A stretch of 22,758 nucleotides of DNA from JBDIBB01 sp039812685 (GCA_039812685.1 JBDIBB010000068.1:1-22758); one strand, 5' to 3'. Positions 9,501 through 17,757 are shown, counted from the first letter of the stretch. The notes: generated by a model from the sequence alone, not told the origin. Translations and numbers: made by a program.

Positions 9501-10187
9501 CTCGAACGCCTCGCCGACCGGCTCGCCGACGCGTCCGGCCAGGATGGCGAGGCGCAGCGGCTGGCTGACGCGCTGGCGCGGACGCGCGCCCTTCGCGAGC
9601 GGCTCGCCGAACTGGAGCGGCAGGCCGGCACGCAGCCTGGAGAGGCGGGCACGCAGCCCGGACAGGCCGCCGCGCGGCGCGGCGGCGACAACCGGCAGAC
9701 GCCGGGATCGACTGGCGATCGGGCCTCGGCCGGCGCGAACACCGGTGCCCCCGGCGATCAGGCCTCGCGTGGCCGCGATCCCTCGGGGCAGGAAGGACAG
9801 GGAGCCTCGGGCGGCGGTGACGGCTCGGTCGCGGGCCTGCGTGATGGTCTGGTGAGGGAGTTGCGCCGGCAGCAGGACGTGATGGACGCGTTGCGCCGCG
9901 GCGACCGCGATCTCGCGCGCGCCGTGTCCTCGCTCGAGGGATGGACACCGAGCCGGTCGGCGCCGGGCACCGAGGCGTGGAAGCAGGACTTCGCACGGTG
10001 GGACGTGCTGAGGCAGCAGATCGCGCTCGCCATCGAGCGCCATGAAACGCAACTGGCCACACGGCTGGCCGAGCGCGAGGCGCGAGATCGTCTCGACGCG
10101 GGCGCAGACGATCGTCCGGGCGAGGCATGGCGTCGCGACGTGGCCGAGTACTTCAAGGCCATCTCCGCCCGGACGCCACGCCCATGA
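6513..10187 (+). CDS. Large DUF4175-like membrane protein with long coiled-coil region
   Basis: This 1224-residue protein starts at GTG, with GAGAAG 6 nt upstream. Hydrophobic helices lie at about 36-52, 60-80 and 153-170. A beta-rich, presumably extracytoplasmic region follows to about 510, including PPEVRVIRPGGDSRV, as in DUF4175 proteins. From about 520 to 1150 the chain is dominated by Arg, Gln, Ala and Glu in heptad-like helices, broken by a proline-rich linker (PPLPPGPQPRPQQAPPPP) and Gly/Ser-rich stretches. A duplicated GTQPG occurs near 1040. The C-terminus is a compact charged helical piece with no membrane segment. The length and heptads suggest a rod or scaffold reaching across the periplasm. 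No catalytic motif is visible. Its stop overlaps the next start (ATGA). Confidence 0.82.
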   Translation: MRPADPDDSPRALHEGLARLRRRWFLLAWSRVAQRWALATLAVMAAVATVRLVTGATGVPWLLAVVAGAIVSLGALPAFAWPWRHRPAVRRVARYAEEHVPELEERLLSAAAVLESPPAVWTTMERLVVSEGARAMAALDLDRVLPRRVVARSVGLAGVAVVGVLLALTVGRAPLARAWQTARGLLWPGSIRLIVEPGDADVVEDSELALRVRIEGIDAATWDAPVELRSAAPHLREVAALTRAGGTWTAQVPAGTTPFFYRVVTGRLVSPEFHVEVRRRPRVERIALRYDYPSFSGLAPRTEEDGGDVFAPAGTRVTVQVHTRDPIGSGAIALAGQGPVTLQAKAERLLEGQFVVSRDDAYRVRLTDPRGLTVEGDTEYFVRPMDDRPPEVRVIRPGGDSRVTRLEEVTIEARADDDFGIARLDLVYAPRGGEPRVVPLGAGGTSVTGRHTIYVEDLDVRPGDFVTYYVRARDIGRGKRPSETRSDIFFLEIRPFNEEFEAAASQAGMEGGEGSFDDLARLQKDIIVATWRLDRRAGAGKSAQDIRVVARSQAEVKARAERLAQQLAPRAVPMPRVQLPPLPPGPQPRPQQAPPPPSPAENPMSRAVEAMTRAHRELDALETGRALPHENEALNEILRAQAEVRRRQVARQQSRGGRGGGQSGNQDLSALFDRELQRQQETNYEQRSPAQSPASNQARREDEQLRRLRELAARQDELARRQQELARRRAQLSGEEVKRRLERLSREQEQLRQQAEALARQMQQRGDDQSADGQPRDGASQQQASSRTSSGGESGESRSGGTTPGEQARQADGAGSRSPVDDDARRLREAAQEMAGAAGDLQRESPDAASLRATRALDRLRAAERAMAGDAPDGRRRRAGDLQAEARELAEGSRRLAAGAGSSSDAESLERVGEQQARLGERAEALERGVREMAGRESSGAAGDAMRRAARELASARVGQRLRQGADAAHQGAAGQRDAGQAARDAAASARSAAESLERLADRLADASGQDGEAQRLADALARTRALRERLAELERQAGTQPGEAGTQPGQAAARRGGDNRQTPGSTGDRASAGANTGAPGDQASRGRDPSGQEGQGASGGGDGSVAGLRDGLVRELRRQQDVMDALRRGDRDLARAVSSLEGWTPSRSAPGTEAWKQDFARWDVLRQQIALAIERHETQLATRLAEREARDRLDAGADDRPGEAWRRDVAEYFKAISARTPRP

Positions 10188-12379
10188 TTTTCGCGACCCC
10201 CCTGCCGGCGTGGGCGTGGCTAGCCGTCGTGTGCACGTGCGCCGGCCTGGCCTGGCTCGCGTATCGGCGCGCAGGCGCGCTCATCGCCCCGCGCGAGCGG
10301 CTGCCGCTGATCGCCCTGCGTGCGGCGACGCTGCTCCTGCTGGTCGCGGTGCTCCTGCGCCCGGTGCGCGTGGAGCCGCGGCCGCAGACAGGTGGGCTGG
10401 TGCCGATCCTGGTGGATGCCTCCGCGAGCATGTCGATGACCGACGGCGGCGCGCGCTCGCGGTTGGACCTCGCCCTCGACCTCGCGCGATCACGCATCGT
10501 CGCCGCGTTGCAGCCGCGTTTCGTCCCGCAGGTGTTCACCTTCGGCGAACACCTGGCCCCGCTGGAGGCCGACGTCGTCCCGTTGCCCGCGGCACGTGCC
10601 TCGCGCCTCGGCGAAGCGCTTGCCGACCTGCGCGATCGGACGCAGGACCGGCGCGTGCCGGGCATCGTGGTGATCTCCGATGGTGCCGTGACGCTCGATC
10701 CCTCGCCCGCGGGCGCGGTGCCCGTGCACGTGATTGCCGTCGGGGCGCCGCGCGTGGATCACGACCGTGAGGTCTTCGGCACCACCATTGGCGATGCCCG
10801 GGTGCAGGCGTCACTGGTGGAGGTGTCCTCCCTCGTCCGGTCAAGGGGTGAAGCGGCCGGCGCCTTCGACGTGAGCCTGCTCCAGAACGGGCGGGCCATC
10901 GATGCACGCAGGGTGACGCCGTCCCACGATGACGCGCCGCAGCGGGTGAGTTTCACTGTCGCGCCCGCGCGCGACACGGCCACGGTCTACACCGTGGAGG
11001 CGGCGGCCGCCGAGGGCGAATGGACCCTGGCCAACAACCGTCAGAGCGTGCTGGCGCCGCCGGCCGACGCGCCGCGCCGGATTCTGCTCGTCGAGGGGGC
11101 ACCTGGGTACGAGCCCGGCTTCCTCAAGCGCTCCCTCGACGAGGATCCCGGCATGGTCGTCGACGCCATCGTTCGCAAGGGCGAGAACGAGCGCGGACAA
11201 CCGACCTATTACGTGCAGGCGGCGAGCGGGCGTGCGGAGGCGCTGGCGGCAGGCTTTCCGGTCAGCCGCGAGGCGCTGTTCGCCTACGATGCCGTGCTGC
11301 TGGTCAACGTCGAAGCGGCGGGGCTGCCGCCTGTGGCGGCCGCGCAACTGGCCGACTTCGTGGGCGGGCGCGGGGGAGGGCTGATCGTGCTCGGGGCGCG
11401 CAGTTTCGAGCCCGCGGGCGTGCCGGCGACGCCGCTGCAGGCGTTGATGCCCGTGGAGCTGACCGATCACGCCGGCGGGCTGGCACGCGTCACGCGGGGC
11501 GCGCGTGAACCGTTTCGCGTTTCGCTCACCGACGAGGGCGCCGGCCATCCCGTGATGCGGCTCGGCCTGACGGCAGCCGACACGCAGCGAGCCTGGGAGG
11601 CGGCGCCCGCGCTGGCGGCCACGGCCGCGCTGGGCCCGGCACGACCCGGCGCCACGCTGCTGGCCACCACCACTTCGCCCGGCGGGGTGCCGCGCCCGCT
11701 CGTCGCGGTGCAGCGCTTCGGCCGCGGGCGTGTGTTGCTGTTCGGCGGCGAGGCGAGCTGGCGCTGGAAGATGATGCTGCCGACCGGCAGCCCCACCTAC
11801 GACACGTTCTGGCGACAGGCGGCGCGCTGGGTCGCCGCCGATGCGTTTCCGCCCGTGGCGGTGAGTCTGGATCGTGGCGGCGGCCGGCGGCTGGGCATCA
11901 CCGTGAACGTCCGTGACGCATCGTATGCCGCGGTGGGCGACGCCCGGGTGCGCGTGCAGGTGTCGTCGCCCTCGGGCCACGTCATCGACCTGCCGATGGA
12001 CCGCACGGCGCAGGGCGGGACGTTCGCGGGCGTGCTGGACGCAGCCGAGTCGGGCGTGCACAGGGTGACGGCCGAGGCACGGCGGGGCGCGACCGTGCTC
12101 GGCAGCAGCGAGGCTTTCGCGCTGGTGGGCGGCATCGACGACGAGTTCGTCGACCCGCGCCGCGACGAAGCGCCGCTGCGCCAGCTGGCCGGGCTGACCG
12201 GCGGCCACGCGGCGGTGGCTGGTGAGGTCGTGGACGTGGCTGCCTGGATCGACACGCCGAGGGGCGCGCAGGCCGAGATGGCCCAGCGCGACCTGTGGCA
12301 GTCGCCGTGGGTGTGGGCGACGATCGTCGCGCTGCTCGGCACGGAGTGGATGCTGCGACGGCGCTGGGGGCTGCGGTGA
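10184..12379 (+). CDS. Membrane VWA protein with glutamine-amidotransferase-like domain
   Basis: This 731-residue protein starts at the ATG overlapping the DUF4175 stop. Two N-terminal helices (about 8-27 and 40-59) precede a VWA domain with the MIDAS motif DASAS (Asp78, Ser80, Ser82). A class I amidotransferase-like domain follows at about 300-550: RRILLVEGAPGYEP, then LADFVGGRGGGLIVLG from 389, and an RPLVAVQRFGRGRVLLFGGE strand. No nucleophile Cys is seen, so the fold appears to be structural. A C-terminal helix spans about 707-722, ending in RRRWGLR. It resembles the BatA-type protein in plan (N-terminal helix pair, VWA, amidotransferase-like domain, last helix), and the two may pair in the membrane. 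The product is probably a MoxR-linked envelope component of unknown client. Confidence 0.85.
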   Translation: MIFATPLPAWAWLAVVCTCAGLAWLAYRRAGALIAPRERLPLIALRAATLLLLVAVLLRPVRVEPRPQTGGLVPILVDASASMSMTDGGARSRLDLALDLARSRIVAALQPRFVPQVFTFGEHLAPLEADVVPLPAARASRLGEALADLRDRTQDRRVPGIVVISDGAVTLDPSPAGAVPVHVIAVGAPRVDHDREVFGTTIGDARVQASLVEVSSLVRSRGEAAGAFDVSLLQNGRAIDARRVTPSHDDAPQRVSFTVAPARDTATVYTVEAAAAEGEWTLANNRQSVLAPPADAPRRILLVEGAPGYEPGFLKRSLDEDPGMVVDAIVRKGENERGQPTYYVQAASGRAEALAAGFPVSREALFAYDAVLLVNVEAAGLPPVAAAQLADFVGGRGGGLIVLGARSFEPAGVPATPLQALMPVELTDHAGGLARVTRGAREPFRVSLTDEGAGHPVMRLGLTAADTQRAWEAAPALAATAALGPARPGATLLATTTSPGGVPRPLVAVQRFGRGRVLLFGGEASWRWKMMLPTGSPTYDTFWRQAARWVAADAFPPVAVSLDRGGGRRLGITVNVRDASYAAVGDARVRVQVSSPSGHVIDLPMDRTAQGGTFAGVLDAAESGVHRVTAEARRGATVLGSSEAFALVGGIDDEFVDPRRDEAPLRQLAGLTGGHAAVAGEVVDVAAWIDTPRGAQAEMAQRDLWQSPWVWATIVALLGTEWMLRRRWGLR

Positions 12380-13356
12380 TGGCGGGTTTCGCGCGGTCGT
12401 CGCTACGATGCTGGCTGGTGGGGGGATTGTGCGCCCTGGCCTCGATCGCCACGGCCCACGCCGGCCCACGCCACCTGCTCGTCGTGTGGGGCGTGCCTGG
12501 CAGTCCGGAGCACGCCGCCCGGCAGCGCGCGTGGGTCCAGCAACTGACCGAGGCGGCTCGCGGCCCGCTCGCCATTCCCCCGGAGAACCTGGTGATCCTG
12601 TCGGGCGAGGGCGGCGACCCGGCGGCCAGCGCCACGCGCGAGCACGTCCGATCGGCCCTGGAGCGGCTGGCGCGGGTGCCGGCCGACGGTCTGGTGTGTC
12701 TCGTGTTGATCGGGCACGGCTCCTTCGATGGCGCCGACGCGAAGTTCAACCTGGTCGGGCCCGATCTCGAAGCCGCCGAGTGGGCCGCGTTGCTGCAGCC
12801 GATCCGCGCGCAGGTGGTCGTCGTGAACACGGCGTCGGCGAGCGCGCCGTTCCTGACACGGCTCGCCGGGCCCCGCCGCGTGGTGATCACCGCCGCCGCC
12901 ACGCCCGCCCAGCGCTACGACACCGTGTTTGCGGAGTACTTCACGGCGGCGTTCACCAGTGGCGAGGCCGATCTCGACAAGGACCGGCGCGTGTCGATCT
13001 GGGAGGCGTTTGCGTATGCCAGCGCCCGCGTGCGGCGCTACTACGAGCAGCGCGGGCAACTGGCCACCGAGCGTGCGCTGCTCGACGACACCGGCGACGG
13101 GATCGGCAAGGAGGCGGGCGAGGCGGGGCCCGACGGCGCCCTGGCGAGCCGGCTGTTCCTCGACGCCGGTCCGGAGGTGGAGCGGACGGCCAGCCCGGCG
13201 ATCTCGGAACTGCTCGCGCGCCGCGCGCGCCTGCTGGCCGATCTCGACGAGCTGAAACGCAAGCAGTCGTTCATGCCGGCCGACGACTACGCGCGCGAAC
13301 TGGAACGGCTACTGGTGGACATCGCGCGCCTCTCGCGCGACATCCGGCAATCCTGA
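12379..13356 (+). CDS. Exported caspase/legumain-like (clan CD) protein, predicted catalytically dead
   Basis: This 325-residue protein starts at ATG 12379, overlapping the previous stop by one base (TGATG). A signal peptide covers about 1-28, ending in TAHA. The fold resembles clan CD peptidases: VLIGHGSFDG supplies the conserved His (His113). The strand before the expected Cys reads VVVVNTASASAPF, in which Ala152 sits where caspases and legumains carry Cys, 39 residues after the His. An EF-hand-like loop DLDKDRRVSIWE (198-209) and a DDTGDG loop (236-241) could bind calcium. The C-terminus (about 270-325) is a charged helix. A non-proteolytic binding role is inferred. Assignment to the clan rests on pattern recognition and would need a structure search. 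Confidence 0.72.
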   Translation: MAGFARSSLRCWLVGGLCALASIATAHAGPRHLLVVWGVPGSPEHAARQRAWVQQLTEAARGPLAIPPENLVILSGEGGDPAASATREHVRSALERLARVPADGLVCLVLIGHGSFDGADAKFNLVGPDLEAAEWAALLQPIRAQVVVVNTASASAPFLTRLAGPRRVVITAAATPAQRYDTVFAEYFTAAFTSGEADLDKDRRVSIWEAFAYASARVRRYYEQRGQLATERALLDDTGDGIGKEAGEAGPDGALASRLFLDAGPEVERTASPAISELLARRARLLADLDELKRKQSFMPADDYARELERLLVDIARLSRDIRQS

Positions 13357-13361
13357 GGCGC

Positions 13362-13377
13362 GCCGGCGCTGGCCGGC
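13362..13377. terminator. Possible bidirectional hairpin between convergent genes
   Basis: The 21-nt gap between the convergent caspase-like and rhomboid genes holds GCCGGC, a 4-nt loop (GCTG), and GCCGGC, a perfect 6-bp all-GC stem. No T-tract follows on either strand, so it is at best a weak intrinsic or Rho-assisted terminator. GCCGGC is common in this genome, so chance is possible. Confidence 0.35.
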
Positions 13378-14046
13378 TCATGGCCTCGGGTCCCACCACT
13401 CGACGCGATGACGTTCGGGACGCCTGAAGGGCGCCACGAGGAGCAGGCCCGCCACGAACCCCCCGGCGTGCGCCCAGAAGGCCACCCCGCCGACGTCGGC
13501 CGGCTGCCCGAGACTGCCCACGCCGCTCAGCAACTGGAGCAGGAACCAGATCCCGAGGAAGAAGATCGCGGGGATTTCGACGATCTGGACGAAGACGAAG
13601 ATTGGCACCAGCGTCAGGATGCGCGACCGCGGGAACATCACGAGGTAGGCGCCCAGCACACCGGCGATGGCGCCGCTGGCGCCGATCATCGGCATCCGGG
13701 CTCCAGGGCTGAAGGCCACCTGCAGCAGCGCCGCCGCCGTGCCGCACAGGAGGTAGAACGCCAGGAAGCGGCCGTGACCCAGGCGATCCTCGACGTTGTC
13801 ACCGAAGATCCACAGGTAGAGCATGTTGCCGACGACGTGCATCCAGCCGCCGTGCAGGAACATCGACGTGAAGACGGTGTGGACGGAGAACTGGGCCGGT
13901 ACGAGCCCCCACGTGAGGATGAACCGCTCGAATCCGGCCGGTGACAGCGACTGCTGGAGCAGGAACACCGCGGCGTTGGCGGCGATGAGCGCGATGGTGA
14001 CGACCGGCCGCGTGCGCGAGGGAATGACGTCGCGAAGAGGGATCAT
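13378..14046 (-). CDS. Rhomboid family intramembrane serine protease
   Basis: This 222-residue membrane protein has the full rhomboid signature. FLHGGWMHVVGNMLYLWIFG (63-82) carries His70 and Asn74 of the oxyanion region, MIGASGAIAG (120-129) carries the catalytic Ser124, and FWAHAGGF (190-197) carries the catalytic His193. Six or so hydrophobic helices are evident, and an N-terminal MIPLRDVIP segment is typical of bacterial rhomboids of this subfamily. It cleaves membrane-spanning substrates within the bilayer; the substrate here is unknown. The start ATG (14046) gives the expected N-terminus, although the frame is open further upstream. It is convergent with the MoxR operon and divergent from the zinc-ribbon gene, so it forms its own unit. 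Confidence 0.95.
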   Translation of the reverse strand: MIPLRDVIPSRTRPVVTIALIAANAAVFLLQQSLSPAGFERFILTWGLVPAQFSVHTVFTSMFLHGGWMHVVGNMLYLWIFGDNVEDRLGHGRFLAFYLLCGTAAALLQVAFSPGARMPMIGASGAIAGVLGAYLVMFPRSRILTLVPIFVFVQIVEIPAIFFLGIWFLLQLLSGVGSLGQPADVGGVAFWAHAGGFVAGLLLVAPFRRPERHRVEWWDPRP

Positions 14047-14055
14047 TGGCGGCCC

Positions 14056-14061
14056 AGTATA
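14056..14061 (-). promoter_or_regulatory. -10 element (TATACT) for the rhomboid gene
   Basis: On the minus strand, TATACT matches the sigma-70 -10 consensus in 5 of 6 positions and ends 9 nt before the rhomboid ATG. Transcription starting about 7 nt downstream would leave a leader of only a few bases, so the mRNA would be leaderless or nearly so. No convincing -35 is seen. Confidence 0.5.
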
Positions 14062-14132
14062 GGCTGGCCGCCCGGGGTGACGCGGAGGCGGGACGCGCGA
14101 GCCGCTGGAGGCCGCCATCAGGAGAACCGCTG

Positions 14133-14138
14133 TAGACT
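14133..14138 (+). promoter_or_regulatory. -10 element (TAGACT) for the zinc-ribbon gene
   Basis: TAGACT within TGTAGACT resembles a sigma-70 -10 element and lies 52 bp upstream of the zinc-ribbon ATG. The same octamer recurs 33-35 bp before the FHA phosphatase gene. No clear -35 is visible at the usual spacing. Confidence 0.45.
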
Positions 14139-14190
14139 GACGCAGCTTCGGCGGTGGCCCGCGCCGCCGTGGGGGAGCGGCCCGACCACG

Positions 14191-14481
14191 ATGACTTGCA
14201 GGAATTGCGGCACCGAAATCGCCGACAAGGCGTTGATCTGTTATCGCTGTGGCACGGCGACGACCGAGGCCCGGCGCCAGCCGGCGCCGCTGCCGGCTGC
14301 CGGCGGCGGCCTGGCCGGCCGCCTGACACCCGTGCTGGCGCTGGCCGCCCTGGTGCTGGCCGCGCTCTACCTGGGCCAGGTGGGCGGCGGTCAGGTGCCG
14401 GCGCCCGTGGCCTACTCGGTGGCGGGGCTGGCGGCGCTCGTGCTCGCGCTGCGGATCTGGCAGCGCTGGCGCGCGCGCTGA
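14191..14481 (+). CDS. Small zinc-ribbon membrane protein
   Basis: This 96-residue protein begins MTCRNCGTEIADKALICYRC, a four-cysteine zinc ribbon of the CxxC-x11-CxxC type at residues 3-20. An alanine/proline linker follows, then two hydrophobic helices at about 44-62 and 70-88, and a basic tail (RIWQRWRAR). The domain order suggests a membrane-anchored protein with the ribbon in the cytoplasm. The start at 14191 was chosen because it places the ribbon at the N-terminus and follows a G-rich GGGGGAG (14171-14177); the frame is open further upstream, but that part is promoter-like. No function can be assigned. Confidence 0.75.
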   Translation: MTCRNCGTEIADKALICYRCGTATTEARRQPAPLPAAGGGLAGRLTPVLALAALVLAALYLGQVGGGQVPAPVAYSVAGLAALVLALRIWQRWRAR

Positions 14482-14503
14482 CCGCCGCCCGCACCCTTCG
14501 GTG

Positions 14504-14509
14504 TAGACT
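14504..14509 (+). promoter_or_regulatory. -10 element (TAGACT) for the FHA-phosphatase gene
   Basis: TAGACT, again within TGTAGACT, lies 27 bp before the ATG of the FHA-GAF-PP2C gene, inside the 55-nt gap after the zinc-ribbon stop. A poor -35 candidate, CTGACC (14479-14484), overlaps that stop with 19-nt spacing. The phosphatase can therefore be transcribed independently of the zinc-ribbon gene. Confidence 0.45.
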
Positions 14510-14536
14510 ACCGTTCTCGGGCGACCCGCGGAACCC

Positions 14537-16147
14537 ATGTCAGAAGCACGGCTCGAAGTGACCGACGCGTTCGGCCAGCGCATCGTCACGATCGACAAGA
14601 CCACGTTTGCCATCGGCCGTCGTGACACCAACGACCTTCGGCTCGCCGGCTCCGAGGTGTCGCGCGATCACGCCGAAATCCGGTTCGAGGGCGGGCGCTT
14701 CACCATCCGCGACCGCGGTTCACGGTACGGCAGCTTCGTGAACGGCGAGGCGATCACCGAGCGCGATCTCGCCAACGGCGACCGGATCCGCCTGGGCCGG
14801 GGCGGCGGCGCCGACCTGGTGTTCCTCGCCGACGATCCGCCGGGCGCGGCCGAATCGTCTCCGACAGCGACGGCCATCGGCGACCTGCGGCACGTGGCGG
14901 CGCTGCTCGAGGGCCTTCGGGCGCTCGGCTCCGGACGGGTGCTCGACGACGTGCTGACGCTGGTGCTCGACTCGGCGCTGGATGTCAGCAATGCCGAGCG
15001 CGGGTTCATCATGCTGGCCGGCGACGCCGGGACGCTGGAGTTCAAGCTGGCGCGCTCGCGCGGGCGCGTCACGCTGCCGGGACGCACCTTCGAAACCAGC
15101 CGCAAGATCCCGGAAGAAGTGTTCGAGTCGGGTCGTCCGCGCATCGTGGCCGACCTGCTCGACGGCAACCTCGCCAACGTGCACATGGGCACGGTGGCGC
15201 TCGGCATCCGGAACGTGCTCTGCGTGCCGCTGCGCCTGGTGCGCTACATCGAGAAGGCCGACGAGGCCAGCGACGAGGAGCGGATCGGGGTGCTGTACCT
15301 CGACAGCCGCGAGAAGGGAGTGCTCTCGAGCTCCACGCGCACGGCGCTCGAGACGCTGGCCACCGAGGCCGCCGTGGCGATCGAGAACGCGCGGCTCTAT
15401 CGCGAGACGCTCGAGAAGGCGCGGCTCGAGCAGGAGATGCGGATCGCCGCCGAGATCCAGCAGGCGCTGATGCCGCGCGCGGCGCAGGCGGGGTCGTATT
15501 TCGAGGCCGCCGCCTCGTCGCTGCCGTGCCGCTCGATTGGCGGCGACTTCTTCGATTACCTCCAGCGCGGAGACGGCAGCCTGGGCTTCGCGCTGGGCGA
15601 CGTGGCGGGCAAGGGGCCGCCGGCGGCGCTGCTGAGCGCGCTGGTGCAGGGCATCTTCGCCGCGCAGACGACCGCACCGCAGGGGCCGGCGCGCAGCGTG
15701 TCGCAGGTCAACGACGCGCTGATCCGCCGCGCCATCGACGCGCGCTTCGTCACCGTGTTCTACGCCCTGCTCGGGCACGACGGCACGCTCACCTACTGCA
15801 ATGCCGGCCACAATCCGCCGATGGTGGTGGGCGAGACCGGCGTCCGCCGGCTCGAGACCGGCGGCCCGATCGTCGGCCTGTTCGACGGCGCTCCCTTCGA
15901 GGAGGGATCCGTGAGGCTGGCCCGCGGCGAGTGGGTGATCGTCTACTCGGACGGCGTCTCCGAGGCGCGCAGCTCCTCGGACGAGGAGTTCGGCGACCCG
16001 CGGCTCATCGAGGTCGTGCGCGGCAACCTGCAGCAGTCGCCGGCCGGCATGCTCGAGGCGATCCTCGGCGCGGTGCGGAAGTTCACCGAAGGCGCGCCGC
16101 AGAGTGACGACGTGACGGCGCTCGTGGTGCGGTACCTCGGGGCCTGA
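14537..16147 (+). CDS. FHA-GAF-PP2C (SpoIIE/RsbU-type) serine phosphatase
   Basis: This 536-residue protein has three domains. An FHA domain (about 5-97) has the phosphothreonine-binding residues in place: GRRDTNDLRL (27-36), SRDHAEI (42-48) and GSFVNG (65-70). A GAF domain covers about 115-285, followed by a linker helix (about 288-312). A PP2C-type phosphatase (about 315-535) has GGDFFDY (335-341), DVAGKG (355-360), a YSDGVSEA motif and a final DDVTALVV, so the metal-binding aspartates are present. Proteins of this plan reverse Ser/Thr phosphorylation, often on anti-sigma antagonists; the FHA domain implies docking to a Thr-phosphorylated partner, probably a Hanks-type kinase or its substrate encoded elsewhere. 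No anti-sigma gene is adjacent. The small membrane protein gene starts 2 nt after its stop. Confidence 0.93.
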   Translation: MSEARLEVTDAFGQRIVTIDKTTFAIGRRDTNDLRLAGSEVSRDHAEIRFEGGRFTIRDRGSRYGSFVNGEAITERDLANGDRIRLGRGGGADLVFLADDPPGAAESSPTATAIGDLRHVAALLEGLRALGSGRVLDDVLTLVLDSALDVSNAERGFIMLAGDAGTLEFKLARSRGRVTLPGRTFETSRKIPEEVFESGRPRIVADLLDGNLANVHMGTVALGIRNVLCVPLRLVRYIEKADEASDEERIGVLYLDSREKGVLSSSTRTALETLATEAAVAIENARLYRETLEKARLEQEMRIAAEIQQALMPRAAQAGSYFEAAASSLPCRSIGGDFFDYLQRGDGSLGFALGDVAGKGPPAALLSALVQGIFAAQTTAPQGPARSVSQVNDALIRRAIDARFVTVFYALLGHDGTLTYCNAGHNPPMVVGETGVRRLETGGPIVGLFDGAPFEEGSVRLARGEWVIVYSDGVSEARSSSDEEFGDPRLIEVVRGNLQQSPAGMLEAILGAVRKFTEGAPQSDDVTALVVRYLGA

Positions 16148-16149
16148 CG

Positions 16150-16431
16150 GTGCGCCGGCCCCACTGGGCGGCGCTCGGCGTGCTGCTCTTCTCGCTGGCC
16201 GTCTGGAACGGGATCTTCGACCTCCTGGTGTCGCGCGGCGAGCGCGACTACTTCTGGGCCGAGGCGCGGCACGCCGCCGGCCAGGGGCCGCCCGTCGTGC
16301 TCCACGACATGATGGCCGAGGCGATCGCCTACGCGCGGATCGTCTCCACGTGGTGGGCGGGCGTCACGCTGGCCGCCGGCCTCCTGCTGATCTGGTACGT
16401 GCGGCGGACGACGGGACGCGGTCGTCGCTGA
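16150..16431 (+). CDS. Small two-helix membrane protein coupled to the phosphatase
   Basis: This 93-residue protein starts at GTG, 2 nt after the FHA-phosphatase stop. It has hydrophobic helices at about 6-26 and 67-85. The loop between them (about 28-66) contains RDYFWAEARHAAG and a hydrophobic-acidic helix, and the tail is basic (RRTTGRGRR). The tight spacing implies co-translation with the phosphatase, so a membrane anchor or sensor for it is possible. It is not a family I recognise. Confidence 0.65.
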   Translation: MRRPHWAALGVLLFSLAVWNGIFDLLVSRGERDYFWAEARHAAGQGPPVVLHDMMAEAIAYARIVSTWWAGVTLAAGLLLIWYVRRTTGRGRR

Positions 16432-16445
16432 GCGCGGCGCGTCCA

Positions 16446-16466
16446 GGCCGCCACCGGCCCGCGGCC
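16446..16466. terminator. Possible hairpin between convergent genes
   Basis: GGCCGC (16446-16451) and GCGGCC (16461-16466) form a 6-bp GC stem with a 9-nt loop in the 39-nt gap between the small membrane protein gene and the convergent gltA gene. No T-tract follows, so this is only a weak candidate. Confidence 0.3.
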
Positions 16467-16470
16467 GCCG

Positions 16471-17757
<1,287 letters not shown>

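Noticed and set aside
8470..9800. Repeat-like composition in the DUF4175 gene, considered as a tandem repeat or CRISPR
   Set aside because: No regular unit or spacing; the similarity is only Arg/Gln/Ala codon bias in a coiled coil, apart from a short GTQPG duplication.
6600..10052. Minus-strand frame of 1150 codons opposite the DUF4175 gene
   Set aside because: Low-complexity mirror of a GC-rich, repetitive coding sequence; no start context, no domain.
13408..13944. Acidic plus-strand frame opposite the rhomboid gene
   Set aside because: Rich in Glu/Asp/His as expected from the complement of a rhomboid gene, with no domain; the rhomboid catalytic residues are on the minus strand.
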